From positions 1-64,000 of the forward strand of contig NZ_CALXSK010000008.1 in NCBI RefSeq assembly GCF_944391105.1: 64,000 bases of DNA. The letters are read 5' to 3'. This document shows positions 16,399 through 25,666 of the stretch, piece after piece (the stretch's first letter is position 1; the number at the start of each line of letters is the position of its first letter). The notes below the pieces were generated by a model that saw nothing but the letters and a program-made list of their open reading frames with translations, searched no databases and was not told the DNA's origin. This stretch comes from an uncultured Victivallis sp. (GTDB lineage: Bacteria > Verrucomicrobiota > Lentisphaeria > Victivallales > Victivallaceae). The translations under genes and the position numbers were made by a program.

Positions 16399-17379
16399 AT
16401 GAGACGCGTTTGGTTCGCAATCGGTATTCTGCTGTTGGCCGCGGCGCTGTTTTCCGCCGGGCTCGTGCGCAAGCTCGCGAGTCTGCGCGGGACGGGACGC
16501 ACGGCGGAGCGCGTCATCACGGTGATTCCGAAGACGATGGAGAGCCCCTGGTGGAATCAGGTGCGGCTCGGTGCCCTCACCGGCGTGCAGGGAACCCCAT
16601 ACCGCATGGTCTGGAACGGTCCCGCGCTGGAGAGCGACCACATCAGCCAGATCATCTCTCTGGAACATGCGCTTGCGCGCCGTTCCGCCGCGGTCGTAAT
16701 CGCCCCGAATGATTCGCAGGCGCTGAATCGCCCGGTGGCGGAGGCGGCCGCGCAGATTCCCTGCGTGTTGATCGATTCCCCGCTTATGGAGACGGGGCAG
16801 CTTCCTCTGGTCGCGACAGACAACTACCGCGCGGGGGAACTCGCGGCCCGGATTCTGGCGAAATCGATCGATGGGAGGGGCCGGATTCTCGTCATCAATC
16901 ATCTGAGAAATTCCAAATCGACGGGAGAACGCGCGCGGGGATTTGCCGCCGCCATGGCGGATGACTATCCGGAGATCCGCGTGGTGCAGTCCTCCTGTGC
17001 GGAGACGTCACTGATGGATTACCGGGCGCAGACCGTGGAACTTCTGGCCCGCCATCCGGACGCCGTCGGGGTGTTCGCGGCCAATCTCGAAACATCCGAA
17101 GGGGCGTACAAGGCCCTGAAGAGCGAAAAGCGTGCGGGAGAGATCTCGTTTGTGGCGTTCGACTCCTCCGCTCAGCTGGTCGGCGGCGTCGCAAACGGTG
17201 AAATCGGGGCGCTGATTGTGCAGAATCCGTTTGAGATCGGCCGCCGTGGCGTTCAGCGTGCGATCGAGGCGTTGGAAAACCGGCAGGGGGAATCGTTTTC
17301 GCCGATTCCGGTGTTTGTTGTGACCCGGAGAAATCTGGAACGGATGAAGCGGAAGTTTCCCGCAGCACTGGGGTTGTAA
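16399..17379 (+). CDS. Sugar-binding protein of a ribose-type ABC importer
   Basis: A 326-residue periplasmic-binding-protein-like I family member (RbsB type). It has a hydrophobic N-terminus (about 4-24) without a lipobox Cys, then strand-helix repeats typical of the family: VITVIPKTMESPWWNQVRLG (about 39-58), NDSQAL, LPLVATDNYRAGELAA, VGVFAANLETSEGAYKAL and FVAFDSSAQLV. It leads an operon with an RbsA-like ATPase (2 bases after its stop) and an RbsC-like permease. It should capture a monosaccharide outside the membrane. Confidence 0.9.
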   Translation: MRRVWFAIGILLLAAALFSAGLVRKLASLRGTGRTAERVITVIPKTMESPWWNQVRLGALTGVQGTPYRMVWNGPALESDHISQIISLEHALARRSAAVVIAPNDSQALNRPVAEAAAQIPCVLIDSPLMETGQLPLVATDNYRAGELAARILAKSIDGRGRILVINHLRNSKSTGERARGFAAAMADDYPEIRVVQSSCAETSLMDYRAQTVELLARHPDAVGVFAANLETSEGAYKALKSEKRAGEISFVAFDSSAQLVGGVANGEIGALIVQNPFEIGRRGVQRAIEALENRQGESFSPIPVFVVTRRNLERMKRKFPAALGL

Positions 17380-17381
17380 AG

Positions 17382-18881
17382 ATGTACAGCTTTGAGACGG
17401 AACACATTACGAAACGGTTTGGAGCGGTTTCCGCACTGCGTGACGTTTCGTTTGCGGCCCGTCCCGGAACGGTTCACGCGCTCTGCGGTGAGAACGGAGC
17501 GGGAAAATCGGTGCTCTCCAAGATTCTTGCCGGGGTGTACCGTCCTGATTCGGGCCGGATTCTCGTCCAGGGGAGAGAGGTGTCGTTTTCCGCGCCGTCT
17601 GAGGCGGTCCGCGCAGGGATTTCGATGCTCTACCAGGAGTCGGATCTCGCTCTCGATCTGACGGTCGCAGAGAACATCTTTCTCGGGGCGGAGCGGTTGA
17701 TCGGCGGGAAATTTGCCTGCGTGCTCGACTCGGACCGGATGCGGCACGAGGCCGACGACATGATCGACAGCCATGGATTCATTCTGAAGCCCGATACGAT
17801 TGTGGCGGAATTGACGCCGGCGAAACGACAGCAGGTCGAGGTGCTCAAAGCTCTGAACCGCCGGGCGCAGGTGCTGGTTATGGATGAGCCGACTGCGTCG
17901 CTCTCCCCGCGGGAGACCCAGGAACTCTTTGCGATCATCCGCGGATTGCGGAATTCGGGGATGACGGTCGTCTACATTTCGCATCGTCTCGACGAAGTTC
18001 TGAAAATCGCCGATGAGATCACGGTGCTGCGTGACGGCGTGAAGGTGTATTCCGGGGCGCGTTCGGCCGTGAATGCGGACCGGGTGGTTCGTCTGATGAC
18101 CGGGAGTGCTCCGGCGGAGCTGTTTCCGACGCGGAACAACGTTCCGGGGGCGCTGTTTTTCGAAGCGAAGGAGATCTCCGATCGCAGCGGGCGGGTTCGG
18201 CGAGTCTCGTTTCAGCTTCGGCGCGGTGAAATCGTCGGTCTGGCGGGGCTGGTCGGTTCCGGAAGGAGCGAGACGGCGGAGCTGATCTCCGGCGTTTCTC
18301 CGCTTGCGGAAGGGGCGTTTTTTCTGGATGGGGAGAAGGTGGAACTCCATTCGCCGAGGTGTGCGGTGGAACATCGGATTGCGCTGGTTCCGGACGACCG
18401 GACTTTTGAGGGGATCATTCCCGCTCTCTCCGGGGCGGCGAATCTGCTTTTGCCGAATTACCGGCGGTTCGGTATGCGGTACTGGATTCCACGGCGTCGG
18501 GAGCTGCGTCTGGGGGAGACGTTCGGACGCTGTTTCCGGCTGGAGTGGCCGTCGCCGCGGACGGCGGGCGGACGGCTTGCCGCCGGGACGATGCGCAAGA
18601 TTCTGATCGGGCGCTGGCTGATGTCGGACATTCGGCTTCTCATTCTCGATGAGCCGACCCGGGGGATCGACGTCGAATCGCGCCGGGAGATCTATGAGTT
18701 CATGAGTCGGTTTGTCCGACGGGGCCGGACGATTCTGCTGATCTCCTCGAATCTGACCGAGCTGTTCGGCATGAGCGATCGAATTCTGGTCATGCGCAAC
18801 GGTCGCATGGTGGGAAATGTAAATACTGCGGAGACCACACGTGAGGAAGTGATGGGCCTCGCCGCCGTGGATGGTCTTTAA
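17382..18881 (+). CDS. RbsA-like ABC ATPase with two nucleotide-binding domains
   Basis: A 499-residue tandem ATPase of the ribose/galactose importer family. First domain: Walker A CGENGAGKSVLSK (about 37-49), Q-loop YQESDLAL, Walker B VLVMDEPTASLS (about 165). Second domain: a Walker-A-like GLVGSGRSETAE near 290 (degenerate, as normal for RbsA) and Walker B LLILDEPTRGID near 425. Odd: both ABC signatures are changed. LSxGxQQ of domain 1 reads LTPAKRQ, and the LSGGNQQK of domain 2 reads LAAGTMRK. Other motifs are intact, so the gene is not simply decayed. Confidence 0.9.
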   Translation: MYSFETEHITKRFGAVSALRDVSFAARPGTVHALCGENGAGKSVLSKILAGVYRPDSGRILVQGREVSFSAPSEAVRAGISMLYQESDLALDLTVAENIFLGAERLIGGKFACVLDSDRMRHEADDMIDSHGFILKPDTIVAELTPAKRQQVEVLKALNRRAQVLVMDEPTASLSPRETQELFAIIRGLRNSGMTVVYISHRLDEVLKIADEITVLRDGVKVYSGARSAVNADRVVRLMTGSAPAELFPTRNNVPGALFFEAKEISDRSGRVRRVSFQLRRGEIVGLAGLVGSGRSETAELISGVSPLAEGAFFLDGEKVELHSPRCAVEHRIALVPDDRTFEGIIPALSGAANLLLPNYRRFGMRYWIPRRRELRLGETFGRCFRLEWPSPRTAGGRLAAGTMRKILIGRWLMSDIRLLILDEPTRGIDVESRREIYEFMSRFVRRGRTILLISSNLTELFGMSDRILVMRNGRMVGNVNTAETTREEVMGLAAVDGL

Positions 18882-18926
18882 AATGGAAGTGACCGGCAAC
18901 GATCAACCACAACGGGACGGGGAAGA

Positions 18927-19934
18927 ATGAGACGTTACAGCAGACAATTGTTTCCGTTTTGCGCACTGGTTTTTGTATTCGCACTGTTCAGTGTGCTCGC
19001 GCCGGAACGTTTTCTGGCGCTGCGGAATCTGGTGAACATCCTGCGGGTTTCATCGGTGACGGGGATCGCGGCCGCGGGGATGACCTTCGTTGTCATCATC
19101 GGCGGAATCGATCTCTCGGTGGGGGCGATGCTTTCGCTGTCGGCGATGGTGACGGCGATTTCGATGCTGCTGTTCGCGGGAGCGGATCTCTCGATGATCG
19201 CGAACGGTGAATATGTGTCGCTCGGGCTTCTGCCGATGCTGGGAGGGACACTCTGCGGAATTTTCATCTCGGGTTTATGCGGGTTCCTGAATGGAGAGTT
19301 GATCGCCCGACTCAAAATCGCACCATTCCTCGCCACGCTCGGAACGATGGTGGTGTTCCGCGGCGGATCGCTGCTGTTGAATGACGGACGGCCCGCCATG
19401 ACTTCAGACTGCAACTGGCTTGATGTCGGGCATGTACTCGGGGTTCCGGCTGCGGTGGTGGTGTATTTTGCCGTCCTGCTTGCAGGGGGAGTTCTGCTGC
19501 AGTACACGACCTTCGGGCGCTATGTGCGGGCGCTCGGATCGAGTCCGAGAACGGCGCTGCATGTGGGAATTGATGTGACGCGTCTGCGGGTGCTGGTTTA
19601 TACGCTCTGCGGCGTTCTGGTCGGAGTCGCCGGGCTGATCCGGATGAGCCGGGCGAGCGGTGCGTATCCGTTTTCCGCGGGAGTCGGACTTGAAATCGAT
19701 GTGATCGCCGCGGTGTTGATCGGCGGAGCTTCGCCTTCCGGAGGTCGAGGAACGATGGCCGGGAGTTTGATCGGCGTGCTGCTGGTCGGCGTGCTGCGCA
19801 GCGGGATGACGATGCTGGATATCTCGATCTACTGGCAGATGGTCGCGGTCGGAGTGCTCGTGCTCGGCGCGCTTGCGGCAGATCGGCGCGAGGCGCAGCG
19901 TCTCAACCTTGTTCAGGAAAATACCGGCAGCTGA
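18927..19934 (+). CDS. RbsC-like sugar ABC permease
   Basis: A 335-residue inner-membrane permease of the ribose/xylose/galactoside family, with about eight to ten hydrophobic segments. Family signatures: GGIDLSVGAMLSL (about 64-76), ATLGTMVVFRGGSLL (about 138) and the cytoplasmic coupling region IGGASPSGGRGTMAGSLIGV (about 268-287). It ends the three-gene importer operon, 45 bases after rbsA. The stop codon lies inside a hairpin that probably ends the transcript. Confidence 0.92.
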   Translation: MRRYSRQLFPFCALVFVFALFSVLAPERFLALRNLVNILRVSSVTGIAAAGMTFVVIIGGIDLSVGAMLSLSAMVTAISMLLFAGADLSMIANGEYVSLGLLPMLGGTLCGIFISGLCGFLNGELIARLKIAPFLATLGTMVVFRGGSLLLNDGRPAMTSDCNWLDVGHVLGVPAAVVVYFAVLLAGGVLLQYTTFGRYVRALGSSPRTALHVGIDVTRLRVLVYTLCGVLVGVAGLIRMSRASGAYPFSAGVGLEIDVIAAVLIGGASPSGGRGTMAGSLIGVLLVGVLRSGMTMLDISIYWQMVAVGVLVLGALAADRREAQRLNLVQENTGS

Positions 19935-19949
19935 TTCCGCAGCTGCCGG
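19924..19949. terminator. Hairpin between convergent rbsC-like and SGNH genes
   Basis: A perfect 10-bp stem (CCGGCAGCTG at 19924-19933, CAGCTGCCGG at 19940-19949) with 6-base loop, overlapping the rbsC-like stop codon. There is no T-tract, so it is a hairpin barrier rather than a classical terminator. Confidence 0.5.
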
Positions 19950-19974
19950 AGTTCAGGCGGAATGATCCTGACGC

Positions 19975-21147
19975 CTAACGTTTGAGCAGTTCGCGGATCA
20001 CCGGTTCGAGCTTTTCCGCCATGCGGTAGAAGCCCAGATCGGTCGGATGAACACCGTCCACGGAACATTCGTCGAAATCCGCTCCGAGCAGGTCGTCCCC
20101 GGACAGGAAGTGAAGATCGGCGTCTTCCCGACTGAGCTTCTCAAATGCAGAACGTTCCTCCGATTGGATTGCCTGAACTGATTTCGGGCGGGGAAGATCG
20201 TTCCCCCGCTCCAGATCGCGCCCCTCGTATGCGTAGCGTATCTTGGTCAGGATCAGAATCGGCACATCCGGATGGCTTTTCCGCAGGATGCCGATGAACG
20301 GGGTGAGTGTATCCCGCATCCGTTTTGCCTGATGGATATTCGCCTCGTAATCGAGTATGAAGCAGGCGGGATTTTCGATTTTTGCAATTTCGGCGGCGAC
20401 CTCCGGCTCCCCCCTGCCGTTGCCCGAAAATCCGAGATTGATCACCGGACGGTTCAACCGGCGGCTCAGCTGGCTGGTGTAGGCCATGCCGGGACGGGAG
20501 GCGCATCCCCCCTGCGTAATGGAAGTCCCGTAGATCACGATCGGACGAGCGTCCTCCCATGCGGGCGGAGCTTCCACTTTCGCGTCGGCGTCGACCCCGA
20601 TGAACACCTGGTCGACACCGGCATACAACGGAAAGTTGATCGTGAAGTCGCGCATGCGGCGTTCTCCCTGAAAGAGCCGGGCGGTGTACTCCTTCGCTCC
20701 GGCCGGGAAGCGGGTGACCCCGAAAAAGCGCTGTTTGCCGGGCGCTCCGGCATAGAGATCGAATCCGGCGGTTCCGGTCTGGGCCATGTGGTACATGACG
20801 CTGTTGCTGCGCATCCTGACTTTCAGGACGATCCGGCCGGTATCGGAGCGGAACGCGACCTGTCCCCCGGCGGTGTTCCATGCGAGCGTTTCCACTCCGC
20901 GGCTGAGTTTCCCATCCGGACGGAGCGGCAGCCGCCGGTAGACGTGATCCGTGTCGTACCAGCAGAAACCGCTCAAGCGCAACGGTTTTTCCGCCGGAAT
21001 CAGATATTTCAGGCCGTCGGTATTCTCCGGCTTGAGCTTCATATTCGGATCAAGGTCAAGCGCGGATTCCGCAGCGGGCAGATTGGCGCAGCAGAAAAGG
21101 GCTGCGGCAAGACACCCGAGCCATGTGCTCAAACGATTGGGTTTCAT
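19975..21147 (-). CDS. Secreted SGNH/GDSL-family esterase
   Basis: A 390-residue secreted hydrolase. A signal peptide (about 1-26, ending NLPAAES) is followed by a beta-sandwich domain (about 45-190) and the SGNH hydrolase domain (about 205-388). Block I IYGTSITQGG carries the nucleophile Ser, block III is GFSGNGRG, and block V DGVHPTDLG carries the catalytic Asp and His. This N-terminal sandwich plus SGNH layout is found in carbohydrate esterases that remove acetyl groups from glycans. GGGAG precedes the ATG. It is the last gene after two pseudopilins and an MBL-fold enzyme, with 14 bases to the preceding stop. Confidence 0.88.
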   Translation of the reverse strand: MKPNRLSTWLGCLAAALFCCANLPAAESALDLDPNMKLKPENTDGLKYLIPAEKPLRLSGFCWYDTDHVYRRLPLRPDGKLSRGVETLAWNTAGGQVAFRSDTGRIVLKVRMRSNSVMYHMAQTGTAGFDLYAGAPGKQRFFGVTRFPAGAKEYTARLFQGERRMRDFTINFPLYAGVDQVFIGVDADAKVEAPPAWEDARPIVIYGTSITQGGCASRPGMAYTSQLSRRLNRPVINLGFSGNGRGEPEVAAEIAKIENPACFILDYEANIHQAKRMRDTLTPFIGILRKSHPDVPILILTKIRYAYEGRDLERGNDLPRPKSVQAIQSEERSAFEKLSREDADLHFLSGDDLLGADFDECSVDGVHPTDLGFYRMAEKLEPVIRELLKR

Positions 21148-21161
21148 ATCGGACTCCCGGG

Positions 21162-21923
21162 TCAGAATTCGGTGTAGAATTTTCCGCGCACCGAATAGGG
21201 GAGGGCGAACCCGTCATCTTCCCGGATCTGCGCCACGCTCTTGCGGACGACGTGACCGTCGGAAAGCAGATAGTTCACCGCATTGTCATGTCGGGGGTCG
21301 ACGAGTGCATAGGTCGCACCGCCGTTCATATCGCGTCCGTCTCTGCGGATGATGGCTTTTTCGTGGTTGTAGGTGTCGATCATGTAACCGTACTGAGCCG
21401 CGCCGCCGCCGTAAACTCCGTTCCAGCGTTTCAGCACGGCCGAATCTCCCAGAACGATGCCGCCGTTGCCGCGGATGTACCGGGAGGCGACCGTGAATTT
21501 CACGGGATGGCGCAAATTGGCGCTGGAACGGTCGGTCGTGAGCCCCCACAAATAGTAGTTCAGCCCGTAACCGATGCTGCGGTTGCCCGTCGAGCCTGAT
21601 TCGGTCCACTCGCAGCGGCTCTCCAGCGGGCAGAAGAACAGCTGTTTCTGCTGCAGATACGCCTCCTGCATCAGGTGTGCCCAGTCACGGACATTGGAGC
21701 CGGAGCCGCCGTTTGCGTTGACTCGAACCGGGGCCACCCAGTCGGCGTTGTCCGTGATGTACATGTGGAACGCAAGTCCCTGTTGTTTGAGATTGTTGCG
21801 GCAGGTTGCGTCTTTGCCCCGGGTTTCCGCTTTCGCCAGCGCCGGCAGCAGCATCGCCAGAAGAACTGCGATGATCGCTACAACAACAAGGAGTTCGATC
21901 AATGTAAATTTCTGAAGTTTCAT
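21162..21923 (-). CDS. Pseudopilin with H-x9-DG motif
   Basis: A 253-residue type II secretion/type IV pilin-like protein. The N-terminus [20 protein letters not shown] gives a short basic leader, Glu at +5 and a long hydrophobic helix. The residue before Phe is Lys, not the Gly usually needed by prepilin peptidase. After a globular domain with Cys pairs, the C-terminal motif reads [12 protein letters not shown], the H-x9-DG signature of the large Planctomycete/Lentisphaera pseudopilin family (DUF1559-like). The start at 21923 is set by AAAGGA upstream; the frame extends further without a better site. Second of two tandem pseudopilin genes (10 bases apart). Confidence 0.9.
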   Translation of the reverse strand: MKLQKFTLIELLVVVAIIAVLLAMLLPALAKAETRGKDATCRNNLKQQGLAFHMYITDNADWVAPVRVNANGGSGSNVRDWAHLMQEAYLQQKQLFFCPLESRCEWTESGSTGNRSIGYGLNYYLWGLTTDRSSANLRHPVKFTVASRYIRGNGGIVLGDSAVLKRWNGVYGGGAAQYGYMIDTYNHEKAIIRRDGRDMNGGATYALVDPRHDNAVNYLLSDGHVVRKSVAQIREDDGFALPYSVRGKFYTEF

Positions 21924-21933
21924 AGGAAATCCT

Positions 21934-22698
21934 TTACTTTGCAAGTTCAAGCGGACTGACCGAAACATACCAGTAGCCGCGGATGGAGAAAGGAATCGCG
22001 TATTTTTCATCGGGGTCGATCAATGCCGTCGCCGGGACCTGGTCGACATGGCCGTCGTGGTAGACGTTGTTGACGGCCTCCCGGTGCCGGGGTTTAAACA
22101 GAGCGATGGCCGATCCGGGTCCGGTGTAGACGTGGTGATTGAGGACCGTTTCATAGGGGCTGAGCATATAACCGTATTGGGCGGAATCGGCTTCGGTTTT
22201 CGGGGCGGAGTCGGAGAACATGATGATGCCTTTGCCGCCGCCGAGTCTGGCCGCATCTGCCAGATCGCTCATTCTGGCCGGCTGCCGGAGATTGCTTTTG
22301 TCGGTCGAGGGGCCCAGACCGTAGGCGAAATAATTCAAGCCGTAGCTTACGGAACGGTTTCCGGTCAGTTTTTCCTCGACCCAGTCGTTCGGGCCGCTCT
22401 CTTTTTCGACCGGGCAGAAGTAGAGAGCGCGGGCGGGGGCGTAGACGGAAAGTGCGTGCGTCCAGTCCACCACATCGCTGGCGGAGCTGTCGTTCAAGCG
22501 CGCGGGACACGCCCAGCCGTCGTTGTCGCGGGAATAGAAGTTCATCGCCTGATGGAGCTGACGCAGCTGACTTTTGCAGACCGTGTCCCGCGCCTTTTCC
22601 CGCGCCATCCCGAGTGCCGGCATCAGGAGTCCGGCCAGAATTGCGATGATCGCAATGACAATGAGAAGTTCGACTAATGTAAAACGACGTTTCTTCAT
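21934..22698 (-). CDS. Pseudopilin with H-x9-DG motif
   Basis: A 254-residue protein beginning [20 protein letters not shown], with Arg at the -1 position instead of Gly. The pilin helix runs to about residue 32, followed by [20 protein letters not shown]. The C-terminal [12 protein letters not shown] is the H-x9-DG motif. It is paralogous to the next gene downstream, sharing its overall layout (GNRSxxYGLNY in the middle) though clearly diverged. Upstream, the MBL-fold gene ends 15 bases away. Likely a surface or periplasmic filament component, role unknown. Confidence 0.9.
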   Translation of the reverse strand: MKKRRFTLVELLIVIAIIAILAGLLMPALGMAREKARDTVCKSQLRQLHQAMNFYSRDNDGWACPARLNDSSASDVVDWTHALSVYAPARALYFCPVEKESGPNDWVEEKLTGNRSVSYGLNYFAYGLGPSTDKSNLRQPARMSDLADAARLGGGKGIIMFSDSAPKTEADSAQYGYMLSPYETVLNHHVYTGPGSAIALFKPRHREAVNNVYHDGHVDQVPATALIDPDEKYAIPFSIRGYWYVSVSPLELAK

Positions 22699-22713
22699 TT
22701 CATCTCTTTTCCT

Positions 22714-23856
22714 TTATTTGTTGGAGTAACTGACGCTTTCGCCGCAATCGATCACGCGGATCGGAGTGGCGAGCCCGGCGTCGGTGATACGTTTGAAAAC
22801 CGTGGCCCAGGGATCGCGTCCCGAGACCTTGTGTTTGAGTTCGTGCTCGTGCCCGATGAGAGCGAGCTTCGGTTGACCCGCCTTGAGACAGGGGGCGAAT
22901 CCGGACCAGCTGTTGACCAGCATCACATCCGGTTTGATCCGGGCTTTTTCAAGCAGCTCATAGGGTTGCGGGTTCTGATTGTCGCCGTTGTGGGCGACGG
23001 TGATGCCGTCCGCGGTGACGACGTAGACGCAGCAGGGGACCTCCCGGTTGGGGATCTCCTGATAGCCGGGGAACGCCCGGACGAGCAGCCCGTCGACTTT
23101 CACGGCCTTTCCGAATCGTCCGTACAGATTGCGCAGGTGGGGATCGCCGTTGAGTTCGGAAACGGTGTCGTCGGTCGGGCGGACCACGGTCTTTCCGGCG
23201 CGGACCATCTCCCGGACGAGATCGGCGCCGACATGGTCGGCATGGTTGTGGGAGAGAAACAGCACGTCGAGAATCTTCACGAGTTTCGCCAGCTGGTCGG
23301 GTGTGAATTTCCGGGTGATGGTATTGCCCGAACGTACGTCGAATCCCCAGGTGTGATTCGGCGTTTTCACGATGAAGCCCATGTTGTAAACTTTCCAGAT
23401 CCGAACGCCTGACGCAACCCGGGTTTTCAGGATTTCATCGAGCATTTCGTCGCAGACCGGCTGGTAGATCGAGTTGATCGTTTCGCGCCAGGTCTGCCCG
23501 AACCCGGCCGGCGCGGCCGGATCGGTGTCCTCCACGCTCAGCGGAGCGTCGAGAATCAGCAGTGCCGCCCGACGGATCTCGTCCCGGTTGCTCTGAGGAG
23601 GATTTTCCCGGAGTACGCTTCTGCCGAAGCGGATGGTTTCGCCGATCCAACGGTTTGGATCCGGGTCGGCCGCCTCTTGCGCGAGGATGCGTTCGGCCTG
23701 TTCCGAGGCCGGGGATTGCGGCCGGGATTCGACAAATGCACGCATTTTCGCGAGTGCGTCACGGCGCAGGGTTTCAACCGGTTCCGGCTTGCCGGCCGCG
23801 GCAGCGAGGGTCACTCCTGCCAGCAGCAGAAAGGCGAGAGTTCTGATGATTTTCAT
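22714..23856 (-). CDS. Secreted metallo-beta-lactamase-fold hydrolase
   Basis: A 380-residue exported protein. A signal peptide (MKIIRTLAFLLLAGVTLAAAA) is followed by a helical region of about 140 residues and the MBL domain. The zinc motif HNHADH is near residue 212, with further candidate ligands in VAHNGDN (about 295) and LIGHEHELKH (about 335). The ATG at 23856 is chosen because AGGAG lies 8 bases upstream; a GTG nine bases earlier sits directly against that site. It leads a unit with two pseudopilins and an SGNH esterase. Substrate unknown; members include hydrolases of esters, lactones and phosphodiesters. Confidence 0.85.
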   Translation of the reverse strand: MKIIRTLAFLLLAGVTLAAAAGKPEPVETLRRDALAKMRAFVESRPQSPASEQAERILAQEAADPDPNRWIGETIRFGRSVLRENPPQSNRDEIRRAALLILDAPLSVEDTDPAAPAGFGQTWRETINSIYQPVCDEMLDEILKTRVASGVRIWKVYNMGFIVKTPNHTWGFDVRSGNTITRKFTPDQLAKLVKILDVLFLSHNHADHVGADLVREMVRAGKTVVRPTDDTVSELNGDPHLRNLYGRFGKAVKVDGLLVRAFPGYQEIPNREVPCCVYVVTADGITVAHNGDNQNPQPYELLEKARIKPDVMLVNSWSGFAPCLKAGQPKLALIGHEHELKHKVSGRDPWATVFKRITDAGLATPIRVIDCGESVSYSNK

Positions 23857-23879
23857 AGAGATCACTCCTGTTTGGCTGT

Positions 23880-23894
23880 GGGAAACGCTTTCCC
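23880..23894. promoter_or_regulatory. Palindromic candidate operator before the MBL-pseudopilin unit
   Basis: GGGAAACGCTTTCCC has perfect 6-bp arms around CGC, 24 bases before the MBL gene start and just past the upstream terminator (minus-strand direction). Position and symmetry suggest a repressor site, probably of a LacI-like or other dimeric regulator. No regulator is identified. Confidence 0.4.
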
Positions 23895-23907
23895 GAATGA
23901 TTGTGAA

Positions 23908-23947
23908 ATAAAATACTCCCGCTGTGTTTGGATTTGATGAGCGGGAG
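23908..23947 (-). terminator. Intrinsic terminator splitting the secreted-protein gene group
   Basis: A perfect 8-bp stem (CTCCCGCT at 23916-23923, AGCGGGAG at 23940-23947). On the minus strand a TATTTTATTT tail follows. It ends the EEP/unknown transcript and makes the downstream MBL-pseudopilin-SGNH genes a separate unit. Confidence 0.8.
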
Positions 23948-24006
23948 ATTAGAATAAAATGTCGTTCAACGCGATGCGTCTCAGCGGCAGTGTGATTCCG
24001 GTTGTT

Positions 24007-24804
24007 TCACCGGAATTCCGAGACTTTCAAGTTGGAGATGGCGCATCCTGAGGGGGAAATTCGTATTCCGTTCACATTTTCCGGAATCAGTGTGATTTCA
24101 CGGCACTCCCGGCGGATTCCGGCCGGGATGTAGATCGTCATCCGGCTGCGGTTGATCCAGCCGCGCGTCGGATCGTGAAATTCCACCGTCACTGTTCCGT
24201 CGGACTCTCCACCCTGAGCGGTGAATGTGATTTTCTGGTAGCTGTCGCTCCTGACCGGGAGATCCAGCGGGGATCGGTTCGGAGCGAACGGGGCCGGGCG
24301 CAGAGCATCCCGGTACGCTTCCCCGGTCGCGGCATCGATTTTCTCCAGCTTGACCGCTCTCAGATTCAACGTCCCGGCCGAATCGAGCCGGAAATCGATC
24401 CGGGCCAGATCGACATCCGGCGGCGTCTGAAACACGATTCTGCCGGGAGTCCATTCTCCGTTTACGAGCGGTGTCACGCAGGAAAGCCGGGTTTTGTCGC
24501 GCCATTTTCCGTCTTTTCCGCGGAAAATGATGAGCAGAAGGTCGAGTGCCCCATGTTCGGTGTGCTGTTCAAATGTCAGCGAATACCAGGCGCCGGGCTC
24601 CAGCGCCGTATCGTGATAGAGCCGGGCAAACTTCGCTCCGGCATAACGGCGGAACTGGAGAATCCCGTTTTCGTCAATTCTCAGATTGGACAGTTTCTTT
24701 TCGGGACGGCAGTCGTATTTCCACCCTTGCGGGGAAAGCGGCTCTCCGGCGTAGGCGGTGGCGATGATGAACAGAATGGCCGGCAGCAGAGAAAGCAGTT
24801 TCAT
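24007..24804 (-). CDS. Secreted protein with a jelly-roll-like domain, function unknown
   Basis: A 265-residue exported protein (signal peptide MKLLSLLPAILFIIATAYA). The middle (about 55-165) has EPGAWYSLTFEQHT and GEWTPGRIVFQTPPDVDLARIDFRL-type strands, which resemble carbohydrate-binding jelly-roll domains of the CBM4/9 type. A second beta-rich part follows (about 185-265). No catalytic motif was seen. The start at 24804 is supported by AAGGAAG and by the signal peptide. It begins one base after the EEP stop, so the two are tightly coupled, and a terminator follows it. Confidence 0.75.
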   Translation of the reverse strand: MKLLSLLPAILFIIATAYAGEPLSPQGWKYDCRPEKKLSNLRIDENGILQFRRYAGAKFARLYHDTALEPGAWYSLTFEQHTEHGALDLLLIIFRGKDGKWRDKTRLSCVTPLVNGEWTPGRIVFQTPPDVDLARIDFRLDSAGTLNLRAVKLEKIDAATGEAYRDALRPAPFAPNRSPLDLPVRSDSYQKITFTAQGGESDGTVTVEFHDPTRGWINRSRMTIYIPAGIRRECREITLIPENVNGIRISPSGCAISNLKVSEFR

Positions 24805-24805
24805 T

Positions 24806-25666
24806 TTATTCTTCCTTGTTCTTCGATTCATGCAGATTCTTCAACGTGAGAATGACCGGATAGTGATCGGAAAGGGTCTGAAAAAATTCCCGTCGCGTGG
24901 TGTCCACATACGCTTCGACCACATTCTCTTCCAGATTGCGGCTCAACATCGCCATATCGATCCGGACGCCGAGTGCGGGCTGGTAATTGTGCTTCTTCAT
25001 CCAGAAGAAACAGACATCCTCCAGACCGGCATCCAGCAGATTGTTCATGCACTGGAAATCGAAGAAGCCGTTGCGGAGGTTTTCAATGTGCGGGCGATTG
25101 TCGTTGCGGCGCGCTTCCAGAGCGGCGGCGTTGGAATTGGCCTGTGCCGCATCGTAGGGGGAGGGGTTGTTGAAATCTCCCATCATGATGACTTTCTCGC
25201 CTGCTTCCAGCAACGGTTTCAGGCGCTTTGCGTAGATTTCGGTCTCCCGGATTCTGGTATCGTAGCGGAATGGCGAGAGGTGAATGGACATGTAATAGAC
25301 TCCATCGATTCTGGCAAGAATGTAACCGTGATGCAGACCGTCGATGCGCATTTCCACCATTTCAAACGGGCGCCGGCTGGTCATGGCGATGGAGTAGTCC
25401 TGCCACGGTTTGCAGACGGCGGCATAGGAGTGGTTCCACAATTTCGCCTGTCGGGCGAACGATTCGTCTGTCTGCCGGGCGATCTCCTGAAAAAGGACCA
25501 CATCCGGTTTTTTTTCGCGCAGCCAGGATGCGGTTTCTTCAATTCGTTCGGCCCGATTGAAGCCGATCAGCACATTGTACCCGATGATCCGGGTCATTTC
25601 GTCCGCGCCGCTTGCGGTCAGCGCGGCTCCGACACTGAATGTCGCGAGCAACTGTTTGATTTTCAT
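24806..25666 (-). CDS. Secreted endonuclease/exonuclease/phosphatase-family enzyme
   Basis: A 286-residue EEP-superfamily phosphodiesterase (related to DNase I and neutral sphingomyelinases) with a signal peptide (MKIKQLLATFSVGAALTASGA). Catalytic motifs in order: GYNVLIG (Asn, about 29-35), VLFQEIA (metal Glu, about 58), YYMSIHLSP (His region, about 125), MMGDFNNP (Asp/Asn, about 162), RIDMAMLS (about 236) and LSDHYPV (catalytic His, about 264). It should cleave a phosphodiester outside the cytoplasm. It is coupled to the next secreted gene and follows an araC gene on the same strand. Confidence 0.88.
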   Translation of the reverse strand: MKIKQLLATFSVGAALTASGADEMTRIIGYNVLIGFNRAERIEETASWLREKKPDVVLFQEIARQTDESFARQAKLWNHSYAAVCKPWQDYSIAMTSRRPFEMVEMRIDGLHHGYILARIDGVYYMSIHLSPFRYDTRIRETEIYAKRLKPLLEAGEKVIMMGDFNNPSPYDAAQANSNAAALEARRNDNRPHIENLRNGFFDFQCMNNLLDAGLEDVCFFWMKKHNYQPALGVRIDMAMLSRNLEENVVEAYVDTTRREFFQTLSDHYPVILTLKNLHESKNKEE

